DNA of 64,000 nucleotides from Candidatus Babeliales bacterium (GTDB lineage: Bacteria > Babelota > Babeliae > Babelales > RVW-14), in assembly GCA_019749895.1 (NCBI GenBank), contig JAIEPG010000003.1, forward strand, positions 124,001-188,000, given 5' to 3'. The notes under the pieces are model-generated. The model saw nothing but the letters and a program-made list of their open reading frames with translations, made no database searches and was not told the DNA's origin. Positions within the stretch are counted from its first letter, which is position 1; each line of letters begins with the position of its first letter. The position numbers were made by a program, and so were the translations under genes. Positions 42,946 through 51,874 of the stretch are shown here, piece by piece.

Positions 42946-43641
42946 TTAACTAATTGTACTGCCAATTGTTTGGTCGCTAGCTGCGTTTAATAAAGCGTTT
43001 GGTGCAAAAACATCAAAAACGCGAATTACTACGTTATGTTCTTGTGCCAAGGCAATAGCGGCACTGTCCATAACTTTAAGTTGCTTACTCATAACTTCTT
43101 GGTAACTCAGTTGCTTATATGCTTTTGCATGCACGTTTTTACTTGGGTCGGCATCGTAGACAGCATCTACGTTGGTTGCCTTCCACACTTGGTCTGCATC
43201 AATTTGGAGCGCGCGAATAATGGCATTGGTATCGGTTGATACAAATGGATTACCCGTACCGCCTGCAAAAATAATGCATTGCTTGTTGCGCAATGCCTGA
43301 TCAATAGTTTGTTGCGAAATGCTTGGCGCAACTTGCGGAGCTTCTAGTGCGCTCAAAAGCAGCGCGTCAATGCCAGCTTCGCGTAAAAAGTTATGCAAAA
43401 TAACGCCGTTCATCATGGTTGCCAGCATGCCAACGGTATCAGCAGCGCTGCGTGGCAGTCCCAACTGTTGGCCATGTTGATGTCCACGAAAAAAGTTGCC
43501 GCCGCCAATAACAATGCCAAACAGCATGGTTTTTTGAAGTTCTACAAGTTGTTTGCTTAAAGCAGTAGCAAATTCTTTGTTAAACACAGCGCCAGCGTGA
43601 TCAAAAAGTTGTCCACTAATTTTGATCAAAACTCTTTTCAT
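42946..43641 (-). CDS. pyrH: UMP kinase
   Basis: 231 residues. The amino-acid kinase fold motifs KRVLIKISGQLF, GIVIGGGNFFRG, ADTVGMLATMMNGVIL, FAGGTGNPFVSTDTNAIIRA and VWKATNVDAVYDADP are typical of bacterial UMP kinase, which makes UDP from UMP. Its start lies two bases after the tsf stop, so translation is coupled. The usual order rpsB-tsf-pyrH-frr lacks rpsB here. Full family length. Confidence 0.96.
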   Translation of the reverse strand: MKRVLIKISGQLFDHAGAVFNKEFATALSKQLVELQKTMLFGIVIGGGNFFRGHQHGQQLGLPRSAADTVGMLATMMNGVILHNFLREAGIDALLLSALEAPQVAPSISQQTIDQALRNKQCIIFAGGTGNPFVSTDTNAIIRALQIDADQVWKATNVDAVYDADPSKNVHAKAYKQLSYQEVMSKQLKVMDSAAIALAQEHNVVIRVFDVFAPNALLNAASDQTIGSTIS

Positions 43642-43643
43642 AG

Positions 43644-44510
43644 TTATTTTTTTCCTACCGTGAAGCGAGCAAATTGCTTAATTTTAATAGTATTTTTGAT
43701 TTTGTTGCCAACTTCAGCTAATTGACGTTCAACGGTTACATCTTCGTTTTTGATGAATTTTTGTTGCGTCAAGCATACATCTTGATAGTACTTGCTGAGC
43801 TTGCCAGTGATCATTTTTTCAATAATGTTAGCTGGTTTGTTGCTGCCTGCAACTTGTTCTTTAACAATATCGCGTTCTTTTTCAACTAAGCTTTGGTCAA
43901 GATCTTCTGGTGCAATGCACAATGGCTTGAATACCGCAATATGCATACAAATGTCGCGAGAAAGATTTTTCAATTCTTCCAGGTGTGCGCTGCCGTCTTG
44001 TTCTGTTTCAAGCTCAATTAAAGCGCCAACGGTTGAACCGGGATGGATGTATGCGTTAACAATACCAAATTTTCCAACCGAAAAGTTCTTGATAGCGCCG
44101 ACTTGAATGTTTTCAGCAATTTTTGCCAAAATATCGTTGTGATGGTCTTGAAGTTCTTTATGGTCTGCAAAAAGTTTTGCTATGTCTGAACAGCTGTCTT
44201 GTGTTGCAAGTTTTGCTGCATGAATAGCAAATTCTTTCATAACGTCAGTATTTGCAGAAAAATCTGTTTCGCACACGACTTCCACCAAAGAACCATGTTT
44301 AAAGTCATCGCTGATGTATGCTTCAATACGACCGTTGTCGGTAGCATTTTCTGCACGCTTAGCAGCAACTGAGGCGCCTTTTTTGCGGAGGAATTCAATA
44401 GCTTTTTCAATATCTCCTTGGGATTCTTCCAGTGCTTTTCTGCAATCCATCAAGCTCACTTGCGTTTTTTCGCGTAGTTCTTTGACTAAATCCATGTTCG
44501 ATTTTGTCAT
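43644..44510 (-). CDS. tsf: Translation elongation factor Ts
   Basis: 288 residues from ATG at 44510, where AGGAG lies seven bases upstream, inside codons of a longer reading. N-terminal UBA-like domain: VKELREKTQVSLMDCRKALEESQGDIEKAIEFLRKKG. Core: VEVVCETDFSANTDVMKEFA, IQVGAIKNFSVGKFG, YIHPGSTVGALIELE and the MHIAVFKPLCI block. It recycles EF-Tu-GDP. First gene of the operon; rpsB does not precede it. Divergent from rpmF. Confidence 0.95.
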   Translation of the reverse strand: MTKSNMDLVKELREKTQVSLMDCRKALEESQGDIEKAIEFLRKKGASVAAKRAENATDNGRIEAYISDDFKHGSLVEVVCETDFSANTDVMKEFAIHAAKLATQDSCSDIAKLFADHKELQDHHNDILAKIAENIQVGAIKNFSVGKFGIVNAYIHPGSTVGALIELETEQDGSAHLEELKNLSRDICMHIAVFKPLCIAPEDLDQSLVEKERDIVKEQVAGSNKPANIIEKMITGKLSKYYQDVCLTQQKFIKNEDVTVERQLAEVGNKIKNTIKIKQFARFTVGKK

Positions 44511-44610
44511 GAGTGTCTCCTGCATTAGAAATTTGAAGAAATCGTGATATTCTGATGATCAATTACTATTGTGCCAAAAATGACTGATTTTACAAGTTTG
44601 TAATTAGATT

Positions 44611-44639
44611 TTGACAAAAAGACGTTATAAAATTACGCT
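44611..44639 (+). promoter_or_regulatory. Promoter of rpmF-plsX
   Basis: TTGACA (44611-44616), a 17-base spacer and TACGCT (44634-44639). The -35 box is perfect, and the -10 box keeps the TAnnnT core. Confidence 0.5.
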
Positions 44640-44718
44640 ATACGGCATATATCAAGTTTTAAAAGCTTCATGAATTAGTTAAGCTCGAAGTTGAGCGTAT
44701 GCATACCAGGAGTGAGAA

Positions 44719-44994
44719 ATGCCAGTTCCTAAACGTAAACAGTCCCGATCCAGACGCGATAGCCGCGCAGCAAACAAAGGCCTTAAGCCAAGTATTCCAG
44801 CGAGCTGCCTGACCTGCCAATCCCCCGTTGCTATGCACCAAGTGTGCAAAGAGTGCGGTTACTACAAGGGCGTAAAAGTATTGCGCACCAAGGGTGAACG
44901 TATGTTCGAGCGCGGTAAAGCACGCGAAGGCCAAATGGCTCATGCTCGAGCAGAAGGCGCTTTAGCAGCAGATGCGGCACCAGAATCTAAATAA
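44719..44994 (+). CDS. rpmF: Ribosomal protein bL32 with C-terminal extension
   Basis: 91 residues, AGGAG before ATG. MPVPKRKQSRSRRDSRAANKG and the zinc site CLTC...CKEC (two CxxC) are diagnostic of bL32. The family usually has about 57-60 residues; here about 30 extra follow VKVLRTKGERMF, Ala/Glu/Arg-rich. The rpmF-plsX order is widely conserved and links ribosome and lipid synthesis. An intrinsic terminator stands immediately after the gene, so plsX may depend on read-through or its own promoter. Confidence 0.95.
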   Translation: MPVPKRKQSRSRRDSRAANKGLKPSIPASCLTCQSPVAMHQVCKECGYYKGVKVLRTKGERMFERGKAREGQMAHARAEGALAADAAPESK

Positions 44995-44999
44995 GGTTT

Positions 45000-45027
45000 A
45001 AAAAAAGGCTTGAAAGAGCCTTTTTTT
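45000..45027 (+). terminator. Terminator between rpmF and plsX
   Basis: AAAAAAAGGCT / AGCCTTTTTTT, an 11-bp stem with a 6-base loop ending in seven T residues. The A/T part could act in both directions. Confidence 0.7.
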
Positions 45028-45104
45028 GTATCACACAGTCTTATCATACCGGATAACTCATAGTCGTTTCGTAAAGAAATGATAAGGTGCGAGAGGATCA
45101 AGCA

Positions 45105-46070
45105 ATGATAGCTATTGATGCTATGGGTGGCGACCACGCTCCTCAGGTTGTTGTTTCTGGTGCGCTCAGCGCTGCCAAAGATAATGTTCCTGTAATGATC
45201 TTTGGCCCGCAAGCGCTGGTTAAAACCCATTTAGATCAACTTGATCCTACTTGGCAGCGTTATCCCATAAAAGTTACCGATGCGCCAGAAAGAATTGGTA
45301 TGGCCGAAAATCCAGTTCTTTCGATTAGAAAAAAACCGACTTCTTCCCTTGTTCAAGCGGTAAGAAGTGTTAAAGACCAGCAATGCCGTGGTGTTGTCTC
45401 TGCGGGCAATTCTGGTGCTTTTATGGCAGCAGCCTCATTTATTCTTGGCAGAACTGAAAATATCGAACGACCTGCTATTTTGGGCCTTTTGCCCGGGTTG
45501 CATGGTCGTGTTGTTGGGCTCGATCTGGGTGCCAACACAGAATGTCGCCCCCAACATTTATATCAATTTGCCCATTTGGGCGCCGATTATGCACAACACG
45601 TTTTGGGCATTGCCAACCCCCGCGTAGGTCTTTTGGCCAACGGGGAAGAAGATGAAAAGGGTTCGGCATTAACCAAAGAGGTTTTTGGACTACTCAAGCA
45701 GTCTAATCTTAACTTTGTGGGTAATATTGAACCATACCAAATAGTGGTGAATAAAGCCGACGTGGTTGTTTGTGACGGTTTTTCGGGCAATATCTTAATA
45801 AAAACTATGGAATCGGTTCATTATATGCTGGCAGCGTATGGCAAACAAGAGCTGACCAAGCTCAAAGATGATGCCTGCAAACAGGCCATTGCCAGCTGGG
45901 GAGAGCGGTTTTTTAGTGAAATTGAAGATAAATTTACCGGTAGGCCCTTTGGTGGGGCAGTCTTGGCAGGCGTTAATGGCCGTGTAGTTGTTTGCCATGG
46001 CAGCGCCAATGAATATGATATTAAGCAAGCAATTATGTTGGCAGCAGCCCGTATTGTTGAGAAAAAGTGA
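45105..46070 (+). CDS. plsX: Phosphate acyltransferase PlsX
   Basis: 321 residues from ATG at 45105 (AGAGGA seven bases upstream; a GTG at 45087 is in frame). MIAIDAMGGDHAP, AGNSGAFMAAASFILGR, ERPAILGLLPG, LDLGANTECRPQHLYQFAHLGADYA, LLANGEEDEKGS and VVCDGFSGNILIKTMES are all PlsX blocks. It makes acyl-phosphate from acyl-ACP for phospholipid synthesis (PlsY partner not in window). Normal family length. Confidence 0.95.
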   Translation: MIAIDAMGGDHAPQVVVSGALSAAKDNVPVMIFGPQALVKTHLDQLDPTWQRYPIKVTDAPERIGMAENPVLSIRKKPTSSLVQAVRSVKDQQCRGVVSAGNSGAFMAAASFILGRTENIERPAILGLLPGLHGRVVGLDLGANTECRPQHLYQFAHLGADYAQHVLGIANPRVGLLANGEEDEKGSALTKEVFGLLKQSNLNFVGNIEPYQIVVNKADVVVCDGFSGNILIKTMESVHYMLAAYGKQELTKLKDDACKQAIASWGERFFSEIEDKFTGRPFGGAVLAGVNGRVVVCHGSANEYDIKQAIMLAAARIVEKK

Positions 46071-46210
46071 TAAAAAATTACCAATAGCATCATTTTTTGC
46101 CATTTTTGGCCAAAATATACAAAATTGTATACTTTTATTATAAATAAGTTATAGTTGAAAATAATCACAGTAGTAAATTTACTGTTACCTACTTTAACGT
46201 TGGAGATAGC

Positions 46211-46933
46211 ATGGAATCAATGAATAATCCAGTTTTGCAAGGACTTGATCGTTTGATAAACAATCTTGTTGCGCATAAAAAGCTTGTAATAACGGCTCTT
46301 TTGGCCACAAGCTTGGGTGCCGCATCATTTTTTGGTTATCGCATGTACGATCAGCGTGTGCAAGTAGCAGCCCACCGTGACTTTGTTGAAGCGCTTAATG
46401 TTTATCAAGCGCCAGTTAAAGGGCAAGCAGCACAAAAGAACGTTACCAGCGATCTTCAATTTGATTCAGAACAAGAAAAGTGGGAAAAGACAGAACAGGC
46501 ATTTCGTCAAGGTTATGCAAACAATAGTCGTGCTGGCATTGCAGCTGCCTTTTTGGCATTGCAATCTGCAGCATTAAGCAATCTTGGTCGCAAAGATGAA
46601 GCGTTGACCGTGTTGCGTGAAGCGCTTGCGCATATGAAAAATGCCGAATTAAAAAGTTATTATGATGTTAAGCTTGCCTTGATGCAGCTTGACAGCGAAA
46701 AAGAAGAAGAGCGCAACGCTGGTCTTGAGCGTCTTAAAGCAATGAGCTTTGAGCAGCAAAACGTTGCGCACGATCAAGCTTTGTACCATCTTGGCGAGTA
46801 CTTCTGGGTAAACAAAAAGTTTGATGAAGCAAAAAATTATTGGCAGCAATTTGTGGTGAAATACGGCTCAGAGATTGAGTTGGCACAGCAAGTTGCTCTC
46901 GTGAAAGCAAAGTTAGATTTGATAGCAGTATAA
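46211..46933 (+). CDS. YfgM-like membrane-anchored TPR protein
   Basis: 240 residues, GGAGA four bases before ATG. A basic N-terminus is followed by one membrane helix (about 25-45, LVITALLATSLGAASFFGY) and then a helical TPR-type domain: QGYANNSRAGIAAAFLALQSAALSNL, GRKDEALTVLREAL, ALYHLGEYFWVNKKFDEAKNYWQQFVVKYG. The one-helix plus TPR plan matches YfgM, which associates with SecYEG and periplasmic chaperones. Family assignment is by layout. It lies 23 bases upstream of gltX, probably in one transcript. Confidence 0.72.
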   Translation: MESMNNPVLQGLDRLINNLVAHKKLVITALLATSLGAASFFGYRMYDQRVQVAAHRDFVEALNVYQAPVKGQAAQKNVTSDLQFDSEQEKWEKTEQAFRQGYANNSRAGIAAAFLALQSAALSNLGRKDEALTVLREALAHMKNAELKSYYDVKLALMQLDSEKEEERNAGLERLKAMSFEQQNVAHDQALYHLGEYFWVNKKFDEAKNYWQQFVVKYGSEIELAQQVALVKAKLDLIAV

Positions 46934-46956
46934 ATTAGATTGCGGTATAAAAAACT

Positions 46957-48372
46957 ATGAATACAAAACAGCCGGTGCGCGTACGTTTTGCACCATCACC
47001 AACGGGACATTTACACATTGGCGGCGTTCGTACCGCTCTTTTTAACTGGCTGTTTGCGCGGCATAATGAGGGAACTTATTTGCTGCGTATTGAAGATACC
47101 GACGTGCAACGCTCAACCAAGGAATACCTTGACTCGCAGCTGGCCTCATTAACATGGCTTGGTCTGCTGCCCGACGAAGAGATGGTGTTTCAGCGCGACC
47201 GTGCCCCTGGGCATGTAAAGCACGCTTACGAATTAATGGATCGCGGGCTGGCATACCCATGTTTTTGCCCGCCCCGCGATATGGACGAAGTTGTCCAAGC
47301 GCATGAACAAGGCATTGTAAACAAGTACGCAGGTATTTGTCGCGACAATGCGTTTACGCAAGAAGATTTGAAAAAACCGCATGCAATTCGGTTTAAACTG
47401 CCCGCAGTAGGCAAAGAGATTTCGTTTGACGATATCATTAGAGGTAAGATCAATGTTTCAACAGAAACGCTTGATGACTTTATTATCGTGCGACGTGACG
47501 GCCTGCCTATGTACAACTTTTGCGTTGTTGTTGATGATATTTTTATGAACATCACCCACATTATTCGTGGTGAAGATCATATTTCCAACACCATTAAGCA
47601 AGTGTTGTTGTACCAAGCGCTGGGTAGCCAGATGCCTGCTTTTGCCCATCTGCCGCTGATTTTGGGAAAATCTGGTGGTAAGTTGAGCAAGCGCGATGCG
47701 GCCGTTTCGGTAGAACATTATCGCGCACAAGGTTTTTTGGGCGATGCTTTATGCAACTACTTGGTGCGTTTGGGCTGGTCGCATGGTGACCAGGAACTGT
47801 TTACACGCCACGAGTTGGTTGAAAAATTTACGCTAGAAGCCGTTGGTAAAAAAGGCTCAATTTTTGATATGAAAAAGCTTGAATGGTTAAACGCGATGTA
47901 CATGCGTCAATTATCATTTAGCCAGATTATGCAAGCGCTTGAGCAGATGAACCCGGCTACTGTGAGCCAGTTGCAAGTAACCTGGTCAGAAAAGCAGTTA
48001 GAAAGTTTAGTCAAGCTGTATGGCCAGCGTGCCATAACGCTGGTGCAGCTGCACCATGACATAATGAGTTTTGCGCACGATCCGCAAGAATTAGACCTTG
48101 CGTTGATTGAAAAATGGCGCACTCCGCAAACAGCATTGCTGTTGCAAGAATTTTTAGCATACGTGCAAACGGGTGAAATTACCCATGCAGCGTTGCTTGA
48201 TGCAGCACAAAAAATTTGTGATACGCATCAAGAGAAGTTGGTTAATGTAGCGCAAGCATTACGCTTGGCATTAACCGGATCAATTCAAAGCCCCGGTGTT
48301 TTTGATTTGATCGAAGTTTTAGGCAATCAACGAGCTAGCATAAGAATTTCGTTGTTGCTCGCACGGCTGTAA
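46957..48372 (+). CDS. gltX: Glutamyl-tRNA synthetase
   Basis: 471 residues. Class I signatures: RFAPSPTGHLHIGGVRTALFNWLFARH (HIGH) and KLSKRDAAVSVEHY (KMSKS type). Also LLRIEDTDVQRS, YPCFCPPRDMD, FKLPAVGKEISFDDIIRG, DGLPMYNFCVVVDDIFMNITHIIRGEDHISNTIKQVLLY. It charges tRNA-Glu. Length is usual for the enzyme. Discriminating or non-discriminating activity (Glu-tRNA-Gln) cannot be decided here. Followed after 62 bases by fabD. Confidence 0.96.
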   Translation: MNTKQPVRVRFAPSPTGHLHIGGVRTALFNWLFARHNEGTYLLRIEDTDVQRSTKEYLDSQLASLTWLGLLPDEEMVFQRDRAPGHVKHAYELMDRGLAYPCFCPPRDMDEVVQAHEQGIVNKYAGICRDNAFTQEDLKKPHAIRFKLPAVGKEISFDDIIRGKINVSTETLDDFIIVRRDGLPMYNFCVVVDDIFMNITHIIRGEDHISNTIKQVLLYQALGSQMPAFAHLPLILGKSGGKLSKRDAAVSVEHYRAQGFLGDALCNYLVRLGWSHGDQELFTRHELVEKFTLEAVGKKGSIFDMKKLEWLNAMYMRQLSFSQIMQALEQMNPATVSQLQVTWSEKQLESLVKLYGQRAITLVQLHHDIMSFAHDPQELDLALIEKWRTPQTALLLQEFLAYVQTGEITHAALLDAAQKICDTHQEKLVNVAQALRLALTGSIQSPGVFDLIEVLGNQRASIRISLLLARL

Positions 48373-48434
48373 AAGTCTGCGGTTTTAGTATGTGAGGTTA
48401 TAAGTCTTTACGTAGTATCGGAAAGGTATTTACC

Positions 48435-49523
48435 ATGAAAAAAATAGGTATGCTTTTCCCCGGTCAGGGCGCGCAAACGCTGGGCATGGGAAAAGAATTT
48501 TATGATAAAGAACGCGTGGTGCAAGAGTTATTTGAAGAAGCATCAAATTGTTTGGACAACAATTTTGTCCGGCTTTGTTTTGCTTCATCAGACAATGAAT
48601 TGCGCGGAACGGTTAATGCGCAAGCCTCAATTTTTTTAGTGAGTACCGCCATTGCTCAGCTCCTTAAAGAACGCTACGGCGTGCAGCCAGACATTGTTGC
48701 TGGTCACAGTTCTGGCGAATACGCAGCACTGTTTGCAGCTGGTGGTATGACATTTCCCGATGCTCTTTATCTTTTAAAAAAGCGTGCTACGTTTATGGAA
48801 GAAGCAACGCTAGAAGCCCGCGGTACCATGGTTGCCGTGATTGGTTTGTCGTATGATAAACTTAATGAAATTTGTAAAAAACACGATGTTCCAGAAAGCT
48901 TGGAACATGTTGCTCAAATTGTAAACTATAACAACAGCAAACAGCTTGTTGTTTCTGGTACGGTTCAAACGCTTGAAAAAGTTATTGATGATGCTCGTGC
49001 CGCTGGTGGCAAAATTATCGAACTTGATGTTGCCGGTGCCTTTCACTCCCGTCTCATGGACAATGCTGCCCAACAATTTGCGCAGTACATGGTCAAAGTT
49101 GATTTCAAAGATCTCCACGTTCCTCTTGTTACTAACGTTGATGCTGCTGTTGCAACCACGGGGGCGCAGGTGCATGAAGCACTACAAAAACATATGAACA
49201 GTCCAGTGTTGTGGTGGCCAAGCATGCAGCATTTTAAAGATTGTGATGTTATTATTGAAGTAGGGCCTGGTATTGCCTATGCAAAGATGTTGCGGCGCGA
49301 ATGGCCAGACAAAGAAATTATCTCAATTAATGATCAAAGCGATATTGAAAAGCTGTTAGAAATTCTTGGCAAGGTTGTTGAAAAGCACGAGCACAAAGAT
49401 GGTTGCAATGCTGAGTACTGCGCTGAAGACGAGCTGGTTGTTGTTGAGCCGGTTGTTGAAGTGGCGCAAGAAGTTGTGCAAGATGCTGCGCCTGTGCAAG
49501 ATGATGCTACTGTTCTGGAATAA
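48435..49523 (+). CDS. fabD: Malonyl-CoA:ACP transacylase with acidic C-terminal tail
   Basis: 362 residues, AAAGG upstream. GMLFPGQGAQTLGMGKEFY, the nucleophile elbow VAGHSSGEYAALFAAGG (Ser), RATFMEEA, then GAFHSRLMDNAAQQFA with the partner His and a terminal VIEVGPGIAYAKMLRREWP. It loads malonyl onto ACP for chain extension. The catalytic domain ends near residue 310; about 50 extra residues are acidic and Val/Glu-rich (VVVEPVVEVAQEVVQDAAP), an unusual tail of unknown use. It belongs with fabG, acpP and fabF but is separated from them by 4.8 kb of other genes. Confidence 0.93.
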   Translation: MKKIGMLFPGQGAQTLGMGKEFYDKERVVQELFEEASNCLDNNFVRLCFASSDNELRGTVNAQASIFLVSTAIAQLLKERYGVQPDIVAGHSSGEYAALFAAGGMTFPDALYLLKKRATFMEEATLEARGTMVAVIGLSYDKLNEICKKHDVPESLEHVAQIVNYNNSKQLVVSGTVQTLEKVIDDARAAGGKIIELDVAGAFHSRLMDNAAQQFAQYMVKVDFKDLHVPLVTNVDAAVATTGAQVHEALQKHMNSPVLWWPSMQHFKDCDVIIEVGPGIAYAKMLRREWPDKEIISINDQSDIEKLLEILGKVVEKHEHKDGCNAEYCAEDELVVVEPVVEVAQEVVQDAAPVQDDATVLE

Positions 49524-49565
49524 AATAGTAATTCGAATTTTAATCTTTATACCAAGGAACCAGAG

Positions 49566-50450
49566 ATGCTTTTTTTAGATCCAATGAGCGATATTGCATT
49601 TAAAAAACTTTTTGGTGATCAGGCAAAGCAAGAAATTGTTATAAGCTTTTTGAATAGCGTTTTGGGGTGTAAAGAAGGGGAAAAGATTGTTAGTGTGGTG
49701 ATTACCGATCCCTACAATACGCCCGATACAAAGTGGCTTAAAACAAGCATCGTTGACGTTCGATGTGTTGATCAAAGTGGGCGAAATTATATAATTGAGC
49801 TGCAAGTTGAATGTCAAAACGACTACCCTGAACGAAGCCAATATTATGCAGCACTGGCAATGGCACGACAACTTAAAATTGGTGGTCAATACGGCAGCGT
49901 TATGCCAGTAATTTTTGTTGGTGTTCTTGACTTCAATATCTTTGAAGAACCAGATTACCTTACTCACCATAAAATTCTTAATACCAAAACCTATGCACAT
50001 TCGTTGCGCCACTTAGAGTTTCATTTTATTGAGTTGCAAAAATTTAACAAAACACTTGAGCAACTTGACGACGTTATAGATAAATGGATTTATCTTTTAA
50101 AAAATGCTGCAACATTAAATACCATTCCTAAACAGCTTAAAACCCCTATGGTTTTGGAAGAAGCGATGGAAGTACTTGAAGAAGGAAACATGTCGCCAGC
50201 TGAGCTTACCGCGTATGATCGCTTTGTTGATGCACGCAGGGTTGCTGAAAGTGTTAAAGAAACGCAAATAATGATGGGTAGAGAGCAGGGTAGAGCTCAG
50301 GGTAGGGCTCAAGGTAGGGAGCAGGGTAGAGAAGAAGCCCAACGAGACATGGTTCTAAAAATGTTATCAAAGCTCAGTATCAATCAAGTTGCAGATATTA
50401 CCGGTTTATCTGTTGATGAAATTAAAAAAATCAAAGCTCTGAAAAAATAG
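49566..50450 (+). CDS. Rpn-family PD-(D/E)XK nuclease (recombination-promoting / transposase-like)
   Basis: 294 residues, AAGGA before ATG. MLFLDPMSDIAFKKLFGDQ is the family opening. The nuclease core is SIVDVRCVDQSGRNYIIELQVECQ (D...E-x-Q), then YPERSQYYAALAMARQL and VIFVGVLDFNIF. A long helix ends in a Gly-Arg-Glu-Gln repeat (GREQGRAQGRAQGREQGREE) coded by five 12-bp tandem units, then a small helix-turn-helix-like tail NQVADITGLSVDEIKKIKAL. Rpn proteins promote RecA-independent recombination or act in defence; shorter internal products occur in some relatives. First gene of the accessory stretch. Confidence 0.8.
   Translation: MLFLDPMSDIAFKKLFGDQAKQEIVISFLNSVLGCKEGEKIVSVVITDPYNTPDTKWLKTSIVDVRCVDQSGRNYIIELQVECQNDYPERSQYYAALAMARQLKIGGQYGSVMPVIFVGVLDFNIFEEPDYLTHHKILNTKTYAHSLRHLEFHFIELQKFNKTLEQLDDVIDKWIYLLKNAATLNTIPKQLKTPMVLEEAMEVLEEGNMSPAELTAYDRFVDARRVAESVKETQIMMGREQGRAQGRAQGREQGREEAQRDMVLKMLSKLSINQVADITGLSVDEIKKIKALKK
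50277..50336 (+). repeat. Five 12-bp tandem units inside the Rpn-family gene
   Basis: Units at 50277, 50289, 50301, 50313 and 50325, all starting GGTAG(A/G)G and diverging at the end. They code for G-R-[EA]-Q type repeats and keep the frame because the period is a multiple of three. Confidence 0.85.
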
Positions 50451-50478
50451 TTCTGACCGTCTTTAAAATCTATTTTTC

Positions 50479-51657
50479 TTAAATCGTATCAATAAGCCCG
50501 CCAACTGATCGCCAGCTGAGCACTTCTGCCTGTGGCCACGTTTGGTTTTGCGCACCTCCGTACACTAAGTACTTGGGGTTTTCTTTGTTTTCAACAATCT
50601 CTTGCCAAGTTTTAAGTCCCGTAAAAAAGTCAGTTGCTACCGTTGAGCTGGCTTTAATTTCAAGTGGGATTGGGTAGCGAGAGGTATCAATAATACAATC
50701 AATTTCATGACCGGTTTGGTCGCGCCAAAAATAAAGACTTGGTTGTTGCTCGCGATTATGTTGCTGTTTCAATAAATCAGTAATAATCATCGATTCAATC
50801 AGGTTGCCGCGCAAATAGTGGTCGGCCAGCTCTTCAGCAGAACGAATTTTGAGTAACGAGCAGGCAATGCCAGAATCAACAAAATAAAGTTTTGGTGATT
50901 TAATGATTCGTTTGCCATAATTTTCATAATACGGGTACAGCAAAAAAATAACGTAGCTCGCTTCAAGCAGCGAGATCCATGCGCTCACGGTGCTGTGCGT
51001 AACGCCGCAATCATTGCCTAGTGAGGTAAAATTGAGTATTTGACCAGTGCGTCCAGCGCACAGGCGCATAAACTTTTGGAACAAGCTCAAATCCGCCACA
51101 TTTTTAATTTGGCGCACGTCGCGCTCAACATACAAACGTAGATAGTTGCTGTACAAACGATCAACTGAAACTTTTTCTGCATGCGCTTTTGGATAAAAAC
51201 CGCGGTACAGAGCCGTATCAATTTTTTCTGGTAACAGTGATGCTTCTTCAAGTTCTTGTAGCGATAATGGAAGCAAAGTAAGCACGGCCATCCGTCCAGC
51301 AAGTGTTTGTGTTATTGCTTCATCTACTAAAAAATTTTGTGATCCGGTAACAATAAAAAAACCATTCTTTTTTTCGCGATCAACCATTGTTTGCATGTAC
51401 GACAAAAGCTTTGGTGTGTGTTGAATTTCATCCAAAATAATACCAGCTTCGTTTGGATAATCGGTCAAAAATCTGCGTGGGTCTTCTTCTGCCAGAGCGC
51501 GTATGTCATAATCTTCCAAAGAAACATAGCGCTTTTCAGGAAAGGCTGATTGTACCAATGTTGTCTTGCCAGATTGGCGGGGGCCCAAAACGGCAACAAC
51601 GGGGAACTCTGAAGAGGCTTCGAGTAAATTTTGCGTAATTTTGCGTTTTATGTGCAT
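50479..51657 (-). CDS. AAA ATPase with DUF4143 domain (AAA_14)
   Basis: 392 residues, GGAG upstream of ATG. Walker A VLGPRQSGKTTLV near 25, LEDYDIRALAEEDPRRFL, Walker B GIILDEIQHTP, sensor 1 FIVTGSQNFLVDE, then the DUF4143 domain (LYVERDVRQIKNVADLSLF, LSVIxFLLYPYYENYGKRII-type region, and a nuclease-like YFWRDQTGHEIDCIID...PLEIKAS). Widespread in bacteria and archaea, often horizontally shared; the role is unknown, possibly DNA or defence related. Convergent with the Rpn-family gene. Complete length. Confidence 0.9.
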   Translation of the reverse strand: MHIKRKITQNLLEASSEFPVVAVLGPRQSGKTTLVQSAFPEKRYVSLEDYDIRALAEEDPRRFLTDYPNEAGIILDEIQHTPKLLSYMQTMVDREKKNGFFIVTGSQNFLVDEAITQTLAGRMAVLTLLPLSLQELEEASLLPEKIDTALYRGFYPKAHAEKVSVDRLYSNYLRLYVERDVRQIKNVADLSLFQKFMRLCAGRTGQILNFTSLGNDCGVTHSTVSAWISLLEASYVIFLLYPYYENYGKRIIKSPKLYFVDSGIACSLLKIRSAEELADHYLRGNLIESMIITDLLKQQHNREQQPSLYFWRDQTGHEIDCIIDTSRYPIPLEIKASSTVATDFFTGLKTWQEIVENKENPKYLVYGGAQNQTWPQAEVLSWRSVGGLIDTI

Positions 51658-51874
51658 TTTTGGGCTCCATTTCCTGACCGATTGAGAATCGTACTTTCAA
51701 TTAGTATGAGTATTCAGCAAAAAAATGAGAAAAGCAAGCAATCTAAAAAGCTCAATAAATCTCACTCGTTTGCTATACAATATATTTCCAGCAATGTTTT
51801 ATGCTACCATAAAGTATACTTTTTACCTTTCGGGCGTGCGTGGTAAGATGTTTGGTTATAAAAAAAGAGATGAT

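Noticed and set aside
50277-50336. Tandem repeats as a CRISPR array
   Set aside because: Period of 12 bases with no spacers, inside a coding frame.
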